A stretch of DNA of 64,000 bases from assembly GCF_000373565.1 (NCBI RefSeq), contig NZ_KB891809.1, positions 476,240-540,239 on the forward strand, in the 5' to 3' direction. Below, one piece after another: positions 8,802-17,077 of this stretch. The position numbers were made by a program, and so were the translations under genes. The stretch's first letter is position 1. Every line of letters begins with the position of its first letter. The notes under the pieces are model-generated. The model saw only the letters and a list, made by a program, of their open reading frames with translations. It had not been told where the DNA came from and ran no database searches. The DNA is from Streptomyces sp. HmicA12. Its GTDB lineage: Bacteria; Actinomycetota; Actinomycetes; Streptomycetales; Streptomycetaceae.

Positions 8802-8817
8802 TCAGGTCTAGACCAAC
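8802..8817 (-). promoter_or_regulatory. dre-like (DasR) operator upstream of the LPMO
   Basis: CAGGTCTAGACCAA has the perfect core GGTCTAGACC (8805-8814) of the DasR response element, about 55 bp upstream of the LPMO start. DasR, the GlcNAc-responsive GntR regulator, controls chitin genes in Streptomyces. Its binding here is inference. Confidence 0.6.
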
Positions 8818-8909
8818 CAACACCCAATGTATGGCCGGGAGTTGAACATGTCCATACCAATCGCGGAGTCGGCCGGACCCCGGAGCGCCGCTCTCCCCTT
8901 ACGCGCCCC

Positions 8910-10115
8910 TCACTCGCCCCTTCCCGTGTAGAACGCCACCGTCAGGTCCTTCACGAGCGCCTTGCGCTCGTAGTCGTCCAGCTCGACCAGGCCGCGCGTG
9001 GTCAGCCGCGTCACCGTGTCCTCCACCGAGTCCACGACGGAGGTCAGCACGCTGTCCCGGTGCTGCGCGTCGAGCGCGGCGATCCTGCGGCGCTGCATCG
9101 CGGCCGCCACCTCGGGCGCGTACTCGATCCGGGTCGGCTGGGCGGAGAACACCTCGATGCCGACCGGCTCGACGTCCGCGGCCAGGCGCCGGGTGAGCAG
9201 GTCGCCGACGGCCTCGGCGTTGCGCAGCGTCGGCGCGTCCTCGTGGAAGGCGTCGGCGGGCAGCTGCGAGAGCACCCGCGCCATGTCCGCCTCCACGCAC
9301 TCGCGCAGGTACGTCTCGTGGTCCTCGACGCCGAGCGTGGCCCGCGCCGTGTCCCTGATCCGCCAGACCACGAGGACGACGACGCGCAGCGCGACCCCGT
9401 TCGCGTCGACGGCGGGCATCGGCTCGCTGCGCCAGTGCCGCAGGCGTACGTCGACCCGGCGGCGCAGCAGCAGCGGGTTCACCCACAGCAGCCCCGCCTT
9501 GCGCACGCTGCCCCGGTAGCGCCCGAAGAGGGAGAGCACCCAGGCCTGTCCGGTGCGCCCGCGCGCGAGTCCGCCGAACCCGAAGAGGGCGAGCACGCCC
9601 GAGCCCGCGACCGCTCCCCACTGCGCGGGCCCGAGCCCCACGCCCTCGTAGCGGGACAGCCCGGCCACCTCGGTCACGATCTGCGGCAGCGCCCCGGCCC
9701 AGCCGAGCGAGGCCACCGCTCCGGCCGCGCCGGCCAGACCGCCGAACAGCCCGACCGCGCCGGGCAGCACCCGTCCCGCCCGCTCCTTCACGTCCGGGTC
9801 GGCGACCGGCGCCGGGCGGGCGGGGGCGCGCGGCGGCATCCGGCGCGGTGCAACGGTCCGCTCCTTGCCGCTCACGCCCGTACCGCCCGCACCCGCACCC
9901 AGGCGGCCCGTGCCGACGACCGCGGGGCGCAGCGGCACGGCCACCGGGTCCGGGTCGTCGCGGAAGAGCAGGTGGACCGGGATCTCGGTGGTGGCCTCGT
10001 TCTGGATGAGCCGCGCGCCGCGCGGCCGGTCCCCGATTGCGCTGGGTTCGCTCATCGCTTCCTCGTCGTTGTTCTCTCGGTCTGCCCCGACGCTCCCCGG
10101 CACGGTCTCCGTCAT
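8910..10115 (-). CDS. SPFH/Band 7 domain membrane protein
   Basis: 401 residues. A proline/arginine-rich N-terminal ~110 residues lead into two hydrophobic segments (~115-145 and ~163-185). These are followed by an SPFH domain (WVNPLLLRRRVDVRLRHW, VVLVVWRIRDTARATLGVEDHETYLRE) and a C-terminal region with the typical EIFSAQPTRIEYAPEVAAAMQRRR pattern. SPFH proteins scaffold membrane microdomains and protease complexes. The start ATG at 10115 overlaps the upstream stop by 4 nt (ATGA), so it is translationally coupled to the peptidoglycan-binding protein gene. It lies between the LPMO and that gene. The unusually long N-terminal extension is of unknown role. Confidence 0.8.
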   Translation of the reverse strand: MTETVPGSVGADRENNDEEAMSEPSAIGDRPRGARLIQNEATTEIPVHLLFRDDPDPVAVPLRPAVVGTGRLGAGAGGTGVSGKERTVAPRRMPPRAPARPAPVADPDVKERAGRVLPGAVGLFGGLAGAAGAVASLGWAGALPQIVTEVAGLSRYEGVGLGPAQWGAVAGSGVLALFGFGGLARGRTGQAWVLSLFGRYRGSVRKAGLLWVNPLLLRRRVDVRLRHWRSEPMPAVDANGVALRVVVLVVWRIRDTARATLGVEDHETYLRECVEADMARVLSQLPADAFHEDAPTLRNAEAVGDLLTRRLAADVEPVGIEVFSAQPTRIEYAPEVAAAMQRRRIAALDAQHRDSVLTSVVDSVEDTVTRLTTRGLVELDDYERKALVKDLTVAFYTGRGE

Positions 10116-11425
10116 GAGAAGAGCCGCCTCCAGGTCTCGGGGCCCGGGTAGCCGTCGGCCGCCGCGCCCCGCCAGCCCTGGGCCCGCTGGAACGCCTCGA
10201 CGGCCCGCCGGTCCGCCTCGCCCCAGCGCGGGCCCGGGCCCTGCGTGTAGTACTTGCCGAATCCTTTCTTCACGAGCTGTCGCCCGAGCTTCGTCACGGC
10301 GTCACCGCTCGCCCCGGACCGGAACGCCGCCCGCCCGGGAAAGGCCGGTGCCTTGGACGCGGCGGACCCCTTCGACCCCGACGAGCTCTTGGCGCTCCCC
10401 GGGATGTCCTTGCCCTTGCCGGTGACCAGGTACGACCAGGTCGTCGGCCCGGGAATCCCGTCGGCGTCCTTGCCGCTCCAGCCCTGGGCCCGCTGGAACG
10501 CCTGCGTCGCCCGGCGGTCGGCCTCGCCCCAGCGCGGCCCGGGGCCCTCGCTGTAGAACCGCTTGCCGCCGCGCTCCACGAGCAGCCGGCCGAGCTGGGT
10601 GACGGACGCGTTGTTCGCGCCGGGCCCGAAGGCTCCGGTCCCCGGGAACTTCGTCACCGAGGAGTCCGCGCCGGACGCCGTCCCCGCCTTCACGCCCTTG
10701 TAGCGATAGGCCAGGTACTTGCCGGAGTTGCTCCAGTACGCGTACGGGGTGGCCTGTTTCCTGGTGCCGGGCCGGGTCTGTTCGTATGCGATGTAGTAGG
10801 TGCGCGTGTAGTCGGTCCAGCCGCCGAAGATCGTGACGTGCGAGCCCTTCTCGGGGTCGGCCGGGTTGTGGAAGAGCAGGATGTCGCCGGGCTGCAGCTG
10901 CGCCTTGGTGATCCGGGTGCCGTACGTGGCGAGGCTGCCGGTCCACTCGTTGCCCGGCAGGTCCCACGCCATGGAGACGAAGCCGGAGCAGTCCTGGCGG
11001 TAGCCGTCCTTCCAGTACTTGTCCATGTTGTACGGGACCTTCGCCGAGACCCAGGTCTTGGCGCGGTTGATGATCGCGGCCCGCGTCGTGGTGCGCAGCG
11101 CCGCGTCCTGCGCCAGGTCCACGCTGCCCGCGCTGCCCGCGGCCTGGCCCGGCGCCCCGTGCAGCGGGCTGGTGCCGCCCTGCGGGGTGACCTCGTCGTC
11201 ACCGGGCACGGGGTCGCCCGGTCTTGCCTCGTGGTGCCCGGCCGCGGTGGCCGGGGTCAGCTGGACGCCGCCGATGACGGTGCCCGCGGCCGCGGCGACG
11301 ACCAGGGCGTGCCGCGCACCGACCTTCGTACGGCCCCGCTGCGGGTTGGCGCGCCGCCACTGGACGCACCCCGCGCAGTGGCAGTCGCCCGCCGGGTCGT
11401 ACTCCTCGAAAACCGGAGCCTCCAT
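10112..11425 (-). CDS. Peptidoglycan-binding NlpC/P60-like protein with two C-terminal PGB domains
   Basis: 437 residues. The N-terminal DCHCAGCVQWRR motif (residues ~14-25) precedes a membrane segment at ~38-62. The middle domain has Cys146 in QDCSGFVSMAW and the GSHVTIFGGW stretch, the pattern of NlpC/P60-like amidases. Two near-identical peptidoglycan-binding repeats follow, each with YSEGPGPRWGEADRRATQAF-like sequence, separated by a Ser/Ala/Lys-rich linker. Start ATG 11425 has GAGGGGAA upstream; the frame runs to 11482. The gene is co-transcribed and coupled with the SPFH gene and probably acts on the cell wall near the hyphal glycan machinery. The CxC..C motif before the membrane helix is unexplained. 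Confidence 0.82.
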   Translation of the reverse strand: MEAPVFEEYDPAGDCHCAGCVQWRRANPQRGRTKVGARHALVVAAAAGTVIGGVQLTPATAAGHHEARPGDPVPGDDEVTPQGGTSPLHGAPGQAAGSAGSVDLAQDAALRTTTRAAIINRAKTWVSAKVPYNMDKYWKDGYRQDCSGFVSMAWDLPGNEWTGSLATYGTRITKAQLQPGDILLFHNPADPEKGSHVTIFGGWTDYTRTYYIAYEQTRPGTRKQATPYAYWSNSGKYLAYRYKGVKAGTASGADSSVTKFPGTGAFGPGANNASVTQLGRLLVERGGKRFYSEGPGPRWGEADRRATQAFQRAQGWSGKDADGIPGPTTWSYLVTGKGKDIPGSAKSSSGSKGSAASKAPAFPGRAAFRSGASGDAVTKLGRQLVKKGFGKYYTQGPGPRWGEADRRAVEAFQRAQGWRGAAADGYPGPETWRRLFS

Positions 11426-11633
11426 GCGATTCCCCTCACACTCCAGAGCCGGACGCTGTACCGATGAGCCTCGCGTTCGCACGCAGGAAGCGTCTCAACT
11501 GTCCAGGCAAATCGCATGTTGACGGTCCGAATGATGGAAATCGTCAGAAATCACCCCACTCCTCGGCGCGTCGACTGGCCCCGGGCGGTCCGGAGCACCC
11601 CTGGAGTTCGGGTAGAGTTATGCAGGTCAGCGG

Positions 11634-11707
11634 GCGCCATTAGCTCAGTTGGTTAGAGCAGCGGACTCTTAATCCGCGTGTCCGGGGTTCGAGTCCCTGA
11701 TGGCGCA
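11634..11707 (+). tRNA. tRNA-Lys (anticodon CTT), second copy
   Basis: Same 74-nt sequence as the minus-strand copy at 5730-5803, with all arms intact and anticodon CTT. Unlike the other copy, CCA happens to follow the discriminator base (11708-11710). A hairpin terminator follows at 11714-11746, and its 3' half is then repeated twice downstream. Confidence 0.97.
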
Positions 11708-12006
11708 CCAGATCGAAGGCCTCCCGCCTCACGCGGGGGGCCTTCGTCGTCGGGCCTGAACTGCCGCACAGCCAGCGGCTGGGGGTCCGGGGGTCATCCC
11801 CCGGGGAATACAGCATCCGCGTGTCCGGGGTTCGAGTCCCTGATGGCGCACACGAAACGAAGGCCTCCCGCCTCACACGGGGGGCCTTCGTCGTCAGGCA
11901 TGAACTGCCGCACAGCCAGCGGCTGGGGGTCCGGGGGTCATCCCCCGGGGAATACAGCATCCGCGTGTCCGGGCTTCGAGTCCCTGATGGCGCACCAGAT
12001 CGAAGG
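11672..12006 (+). repeat. Tandem ~143-bp repeat made of the tRNA-Lys 3' half plus its terminator
   Basis: Copy 1 starts inside the tRNA at 11672. Copy 2 starts at 11815 and copy 3, partial, at 11959. Each copy begins with ATCCGCGTGTCCGGG and the T-arm, continues through TGATGGCGCA and then a hairpin terminator. Between copies lies an identical GC-rich segment ending in AATACAGC. Copies 2 and 3 lack the 5' half of the tRNA, so they cannot make tRNA. Copy 3 has a C for G change in the T stem. This explains the whole gap from 11708 to 12049; no protein gene is visible in it. Confidence 0.9.
11714..11746 (+). terminator. Terminator of the plus-strand tRNA-Lys
   Basis: CGAAGGC..CCCGC pairs with GCGGG..GCCTTCG just after the tRNA. 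A diverged copy follows copy 2 of the tandem repeat at about 11858-11891. Confidence 0.75.
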
Positions 12007-12032
12007 CCCCTCGTTTCTACGAGGGGCCTTCG
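12001..12032 (+). terminator. Terminator after the last tRNA fragment
   Basis: CGAAGGCCCCTCG and CGAGGGGCCTTCG form a perfect 13-bp stem with a 6-nt loop (TTTCTA). This looks like the original terminator displaced by the duplication, because it resembles the terminator of the other tRNA-Lys gene. Confidence 0.75.
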
Positions 12033-12049
12033 GCGTCTAACGTGACCCC

Positions 12050-12745
12050 ATGGCGCAGCGTGACCTCCAAGAGCGGATCAAGAAGCTGATCGTCGACCGG
12101 CGGCTTCCCCCGGGGGCCCCGCTGCCCACCGAGCCCGAGCTGATGGAGTTGCTCGGGGTCAGCCGGAACTCCGTGCGGGAGGCGCTCAAGGCGCTGCAGG
12201 CGATGGGCATCGTCGAGATCCGGCACGGTTTCGGGACGTACGTCGGCCCGATGTCGATGGCGCCGATGGTCGAGGGCCTCGCCTTCCGTACCGTCGCCGC
12301 GCACTACCGCGGCGAGGACAGCCTGCTGCAACTCCTCGAACTGCGCGAGGCCGTGGAGACCGGCCTCGTGGCCCGGCTCGCGGGCCGGGTGCCGGACGCC
12401 GATCTGGCCGAACTCGACGCGCTCGTGGGCGAGATGGAGAAGGAGGCCGGGTCCCCGGAGGGCGCCGTCGCCGCCGCCACCGACCGAGCGTTTCACGCCA
12501 CTCTCTACCGAGGCCTGGGTAACCCACTGCTCGGCGAGGTACTGGACGCGTTCTGGGAGGCGTTCCACCGGGTGCGGACGGACCTGGTGGACGTACCGCG
12601 GGACCCGCAGGTGACGTGCCGTCAGCATCGGGAGATTCTGGACTCCTTGCGCTCAGGTGACGCGATCCGGGCGGAGCGGGCGATACGCGATCACTTCGGG
12701 AACATCCGTCACCGACTGACCGCAACCCCACAGCAAGACCGGTAA
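12050..12745 (+). CDS. FadR-subfamily GntR transcriptional regulator (FCD domain)
   Basis: 231 residues: an N-terminal GntR winged helix (LPTEPELMELLGVSRNSVREALKALQAMGIVEI) and an all-helical FCD ligand-binding domain. That domain contains ELREAVETGLVARLA and metal-ligand-type histidines (DRAFHATLYRG, CRQHREILDSL, IRDHFGNIRHRL). Such regulators respond to sugar acids or carboxylates. It lies on the same strand upstream of cslA with a 363-bp gap, so a regulatory link to cslA is possible but unproven. Confidence 0.87.
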   Translation: MAQRDLQERIKKLIVDRRLPPGAPLPTEPELMELLGVSRNSVREALKALQAMGIVEIRHGFGTYVGPMSMAPMVEGLAFRTVAAHYRGEDSLLQLLELREAVETGLVARLAGRVPDADLAELDALVGEMEKEAGSPEGAVAAATDRAFHATLYRGLGNPLLGEVLDAFWEAFHRVRTDLVDVPRDPQVTCRQHREILDSLRSGDAIRAERAIRDHFGNIRHRLTATPQQDR

Positions 12746-13108
12746 ACACCGTGTTTCGCTCCGTATCGCCCTTGCGATCATGAGGTGGGGCGCAGCACCC
12801 TATCCTGGAGCCATTGGCTCCAATGAGGCTTACGGTGCAGGGCAGTTGCAGCCAGCAGAAGCCCGCGCCGAAGCCGCATTCGGCGGGAGTACGGCACGAT
12901 CCGGTTGCTCACGGCGCGGGGATGGGGGTCCCGTTCATGAAGCGATGTCGAGGGGGGCATCATGCAACCGGAAGGACGTCGTCCCAGTCTTAAGAGGAAG
13001 GGTGGGACGGTGGCCTGCCACTGATACGCCCGGAGACGGTCGAGGGGGACCTGACACGGGCGGAAGGACCGACGACCACGCGGTGACTCGCGTGCGGGGG
13101 GATGACTC
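12746..13108 (+). promoter_or_regulatory. Long leader upstream of cslA with a perfect 15-bp hairpin
   Basis: This 363-bp non-coding stretch contains GGAGCC-ATT-GGCTCC at 12807-12821 and several purine-rich GGGGG tracts. A ribosome site (GGGGGGAT) lies just before the cslA ATG. The length suggests a regulated promoter or long 5' UTR. I could not match it to a known riboswitch class. Confidence 0.4.
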
Positions 13109-15076
13109 ATGACGTCGACGCCGACGGGCGCCCGACAGGGCTTTGACCCGTCCGAGACGACCCAGCTGCGGGTGCCGTCGCACCGCACCGGCGGCTTCAA
13201 ACGCATCAAGAAGACGCTGCCTCGTTACGACTACGAGCACTACAGCCGGCTCGCGGGTCCCCTCACACAGCCCGACCCGAACAAGCCGTACCGGGTGCAG
13301 TACCGCTCGCTGCTCTCGCAGGAGCCGCACCGGATCCGCGCGGCGCTGATGCTGGGCGCGGCCCCGCTGCTCTCGCTCGTCCTGCTGTTCTGGCTGATGC
13401 AGCCCGAGCACTGGACCGAGCGCGACTACGTGGAGTACGACTTCCTGCCCACGCTCGACATCGTCATGCTGGTCGCGATCGGCCTGATCGAGTTCTTCCG
13501 GTGCATGAACGTGCTGTCGAACGCGCACGCCACGCTGGTCGCCCGCGACCCGATCCCGGTGGTGCCCGAGACCGGCACGAGAGTCGCGTTCCTGACCTCG
13601 TTCGTGCCCGGCAAGGAGCCGATCGAGATGGTGACGAAGACCCTGGAGGCGGCGGTCAAGCTGCGCCACCGGGGCCTTCTGCACATCTGGCTGCTCGACG
13701 AGGGCGACGACCCCGAGGTCAAGGCGGTCTGCGAGCGGCTCGGCGTGCACCACTTCTCCCGCAAGGGAGTCGCGAGATGGAACCAGGCCAAGGGCCCGCA
13801 CCGCGCCAAGACCAAGCACGGCAACTACAACGCCTGGCTGGACGCGCACGGCGACGACTACGACTACTTCGCCTCCGTCGACACCGACCACGTGCCGCTG
13901 CCCAACTACCTGGAGCGGATGCTCGGCTTCTTCCGCGACCCGAACGTCGGCTTCGTGATCGGCCCGCAGGTCTACGGCAACTACGACAACTTCGTGACCA
14001 AGGCCGCCGAGTCGCAGCAGTTCCTCTTCCACGCGCTGATCCAGCGCGCCGGCAACCGGTACGGCGCCCCGATGTTCGTCGGCACCTCGAACGCCGTACG
14101 CATCAAGGCGCTCAAGCAGATCGGCGGCCTGTACGACTCCATCACGGAGGACATGGCGACCGGCTTCGAGATCCACCGCGCGAAGAACCCGGCGACGGGC
14201 CGCAAGTGGCGCTCCGTGTACACCCCGGACGTGCTGGCCGTCGGTGAGGGCCCCAGCGCCTGGACCGACTTCTTCACGCAGCAGATGCGGTGGTCGCGCG
14301 GCACGTACGAGACGATCCTCAAGCAGTACTGGAAGGGCTTCTTCACGCTCCCGCCGAGCAAGCTCTTCAACTACACGATGATGATCATCTTCTACCCGAT
14401 GGCCGCCATGAACTGGATTCTGGCGGCCATGAGTTGTGCCCTGTTCCTCGGGCTCGGCGCCTCGGGTGTGAACATCGACCCGACGGTCTGGCTGATGCTG
14501 TACGGCAACGCGTCGGCGCTGCAGATCGGCCTCTACATCTGGAACCGCCGGCACAACGTCTCGCCGCACGAGCCCGAGGGCTCCGGCGGTGTGGCCGGCA
14601 TGGTGATGTCCGCGCTGTCCGCGCCGCTGTACGCGAAGGCCCTGGTCGACTCCCTGCTGCGCCGCAAGAGCAAGTTCGTCGTGACCCCGAAGGGCGACTC
14701 GGCGAGCCCCGACCGGTGGTTCGGGACCTTCCGCTACCACTGGTACTTCATCCTCATCTTCGGCGCCTCGATCGCCGCGGGCTTCGTCTACGGGCACGCC
14801 CACCCGGCGATGATCACCTGGGCCACCTTCGCCCTGCTGATCACCGCGCTGCCGATGTTCGCCTGGCGCTACATGCTGCGCCAGGACAAGAAGAAGCCGA
14901 AGCCCCCCGCCGAGGCACCCGCCGAGGAGCAGCAGCCCCGTCCGGCGCCGCAGCCGCACAGCGTGCCGCAGCAGAAGCCCAGTTGGGCCGCCGCCGAGCG
15001 CCGCGACGGAGGTGCCGAGGGCAGCGGGGGCAACGACCAGACCATGCAGATCTCCCTGGGGGGACGTAACAAGTGA
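13109..15076 (+). CDS. cslA: Cellulose synthase-like glycosyltransferase CslA
   Basis: A membrane GT2 enzyme of 655 residues that polymerises a beta-glucan at hyphal tips. Two transmembrane helices lie at ~78-98 and ~113-135. The catalytic GT-A domain follows with LLDEGDD, the DxD motif in SVDTDHV, the TED motif (SITEDMATG) and QxxRW in QQMRWSRG. Several more helices follow, then a Pro/Gln-rich cytoplasmic tail. All synthase residues are present. There is no PilZ domain. The stop overlaps glxA by 4 nt (GTGA), so the two are coupled. In S. coelicolor and S. lividans cslA and glxA are required for tip glycan and morphogenesis. Confidence 0.95.
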   Translation: MTSTPTGARQGFDPSETTQLRVPSHRTGGFKRIKKTLPRYDYEHYSRLAGPLTQPDPNKPYRVQYRSLLSQEPHRIRAALMLGAAPLLSLVLLFWLMQPEHWTERDYVEYDFLPTLDIVMLVAIGLIEFFRCMNVLSNAHATLVARDPIPVVPETGTRVAFLTSFVPGKEPIEMVTKTLEAAVKLRHRGLLHIWLLDEGDDPEVKAVCERLGVHHFSRKGVARWNQAKGPHRAKTKHGNYNAWLDAHGDDYDYFASVDTDHVPLPNYLERMLGFFRDPNVGFVIGPQVYGNYDNFVTKAAESQQFLFHALIQRAGNRYGAPMFVGTSNAVRIKALKQIGGLYDSITEDMATGFEIHRAKNPATGRKWRSVYTPDVLAVGEGPSAWTDFFTQQMRWSRGTYETILKQYWKGFFTLPPSKLFNYTMMIIFYPMAAMNWILAAMSCALFLGLGASGVNIDPTVWLMLYGNASALQIGLYIWNRRHNVSPHEPEGSGGVAGMVMSALSAPLYAKALVDSLLRRKSKFVVTPKGDSASPDRWFGTFRYHWYFILIFGASIAAGFVYGHAHPAMITWATFALLITALPMFAWRYMLRQDKKKPKPPAEAPAEEQQPRPAPQPHSVPQQKPSWAAAERRDGGAEGSGGNDQTMQISLGGRNK

Positions 15077-17010
15077 AAGACGGTGCGAGCCGCCGCCGTG
15101 CCCGACGCATAGCCATCGGCACGGTGGTGGTACTGGCGCTCGCCGGGATGAACGGACCCTGGCTGTATCGCTTCGGGTCGGCCAAATACCACGAGTACAA
15201 GATCAACAGACCCGAGTACAAGGCCGACAACGGGCACTGGGACGTCATCGATTTCCCCGAGGACATGCGCCTGAACACGATCCACGCGGCGCTGCTCCAC
15301 ACCGGAAAGATCCTGCTCGTCGCGGGGTCGGGCAACAACCAGAAGAACTTCGACGCCAAGAAGTTCGACACCCGGCTCTACGACCCGGTGAAGAAGACCA
15401 TCAAGAAGATCCCGACGCCGGTCGACCTGTTCTGCACGGGCCACACGCAGCTGGCGAACGGGAACCTGCTGATCGCGGGCGGCACCAAGCGCTACGAGAA
15501 GCTCAAGGGCGACGTCACCAAGGCCGGCGGCCTGATGATCGTGCACAACGAGGACCCGGACGCGCCGAAGACGATCAAGGCCGGCACGAAGTTCACCGGC
15601 AAGGAGAACGGCAGGACGTTCGTCGCCAAGGACAACATCACCGTCGAGCGGGCGACGAAGAAGTTCGACCCCGCCACCGGCAAGTTCCTGCGCAACGACC
15701 CGGGCATCGGCCGCGTCTACGTCGAGGCACAGCGCTCCGGCGCCAAGTACGAGACCGGCACCCAGGACAACTACCGCGTCCAGGGCCTCACCGGCGCCGA
15801 CGCGCGCAACGTCTACGGCATCGCGCAGAAGCTCGCGCTCGACAAGAAGGACTTCCAGGGGATCAGGGACTCCTACGAGTTCGACCCGGTCGCCGAGAAG
15901 TACATCAAGGTCGACCCGATGAACGAGGCGCGCTGGTACCCGACGCTGACCACGCTCTCGGACGGCAAGGTGCTCTCCGTCTCCGGCCTCGACGAGATCG
16001 GGCAGCTGGTGCCCGGCAAGAACGAGGTGTACGACCCGAAGACGAAGAAGTGGACGTACCTGACCAAGCAGCGCCAGTTCCCGACGTACCCCGCGCTCTT
16101 CCAGATGGCGAACGGCAAGATCTTCTACTCGGGCGCCAACGCGGGCTACGGCCCGGACAACGTCGGCCGCAAGCCCGGCATCTGGGATCTGGAGACGAAC
16201 AAGTTCGAGAAGATCCCCGGCCTCTCCGACGCCACCATGATGGAGACGGCGAACACCGTCGAACTGCCGCCCGCGCAGAGCCAGAAGTACATGGTGATCG
16301 GCGGCGGTGGCGTCGGCGAGTCCAAACTGTCCAGCAACAAGACCCGGATCGTCGACCTGAAGGACGCGGACCCGAAGTTCGTGGACGGCCCGCAGCTGGA
16401 GAAGGGCACCCGCTACCCGCAGGCCTCCGTGCTGCCCGACGACTCGATCCTGGTCTCCGGCGGCTCGGAGGACTACCGCGGGCGCGGTGACTCCAACATC
16501 CTCCAGGCGCGGCTCTACGACACGAGGACCAACACCTTCAAGCAGGTCGCCGACCCCGAGGTGGGCCGCAACTACCACTCCGGTTCGCTGCTGCTGCCCG
16601 ACGGCCGGGTGCTGTTCTTCGGCTCCGACTCCCTCTACGCGGACAAGGCCGACACCAAGCCGGGCACCTTCGAGCAGCGCCTGGAGATGTACACGCCGCC
16701 GTATCTGTACCGGGACTCGCGCCCGAGCCTGGAGGGCGGCGAGCGCACGATCGCGCGCGGGGCCTCGTCGACGTACAAGACGGAACACGCCTCGTCCATC
16801 AAGACGGCGCGGCTGATCCGGCCGAGCGCGTCGACGCACGTCACCGACGTGGACCAGACCTCGATCGCGCTCGACCTGAAGAAGTCCGACGACTCCATCA
16901 CGGTGACGGTTCCCAAGAACCGGGCCCTGGTGGAATCGGGCTGGTACATGCTGTTCGTGACGGACGATCAGGGCACGCCCAGCAAGGCCCAGTGGGTGCA
17001 CGTGACGTGA
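15073..17010 (+). CDS. glxA: Galactose oxidase-like radical copper oxidase GlxA
   Basis: 645 residues, start GTG 15073 coupled to cslA. An N-terminal membrane anchor (~13-30) is followed by a seven-bladed kelch-type propeller and a C-terminal immunoglobulin-like DUF1929 domain. The mononuclear copper radical site is intact: Cys121 (DLFCTGH) and Tyr289 for the thioether link, Trp288 stacking beside it (EARWYP), Tyr501-His502 (GRNYHSGS) and a C-terminal His in AQWVHV. The numbering agrees with what is described for S. lividans GlxA. It oxidises an alcohol group on the CslA glycan and is needed for its deposition. Confidence 0.95.
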   Translation: MKDGASRRRARRIAIGTVVVLALAGMNGPWLYRFGSAKYHEYKINRPEYKADNGHWDVIDFPEDMRLNTIHAALLHTGKILLVAGSGNNQKNFDAKKFDTRLYDPVKKTIKKIPTPVDLFCTGHTQLANGNLLIAGGTKRYEKLKGDVTKAGGLMIVHNEDPDAPKTIKAGTKFTGKENGRTFVAKDNITVERATKKFDPATGKFLRNDPGIGRVYVEAQRSGAKYETGTQDNYRVQGLTGADARNVYGIAQKLALDKKDFQGIRDSYEFDPVAEKYIKVDPMNEARWYPTLTTLSDGKVLSVSGLDEIGQLVPGKNEVYDPKTKKWTYLTKQRQFPTYPALFQMANGKIFYSGANAGYGPDNVGRKPGIWDLETNKFEKIPGLSDATMMETANTVELPPAQSQKYMVIGGGGVGESKLSSNKTRIVDLKDADPKFVDGPQLEKGTRYPQASVLPDDSILVSGGSEDYRGRGDSNILQARLYDTRTNTFKQVADPEVGRNYHSGSLLLPDGRVLFFGSDSLYADKADTKPGTFEQRLEMYTPPYLYRDSRPSLEGGERTIARGASSTYKTEHASSIKTARLIRPSASTHVTDVDQTSIALDLKKSDDSITVTVPKNRALVESGWYMLFVTDDQGTPSKAQWVHVT

Positions 17011-17040
17011 CCGGCCGCCCGCACGGGCACGGCAACCGAC

Positions 17041-17074
17041 CGAGGGGCGCGGGGAGTTCACCCCGCGCCCCTCG
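17041..17074. terminator. Bidirectional terminator between glxA and cslZ
   Basis: A perfect 14-bp inverted repeat (17041-17054 and 17061-17074, CGAGGGGCGCGGGG) with a 6-nt loop lies between convergent glxA and cslZ. It should stop both transcripts. Confidence 0.85.
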
Positions 17075-17077
17075 TCG

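Noticed and set aside
8046..10151. A 701-residue plus-strand open frame
   Set aside because: Antisense shadow of the LPMO and SPFH genes; the product is compositionally biased.
11634..12032. Three tRNA-Lys genes
   Set aside because: Only the first copy has a 5' half. The other two start in the anticodon stem and cannot fold as tRNA.
12746..13108. Known riboswitch (cobalamin, c-di-AMP) in the cslA leader
   Set aside because: I could not find the conserved core sequences of these classes. Only a simple hairpin is clear.
13109..14959. Long minus-strand frame opposite cslA
   Set aside because: Shadow of cslA; the plus-strand frame has clear GT2 motifs and coupling to glxA.
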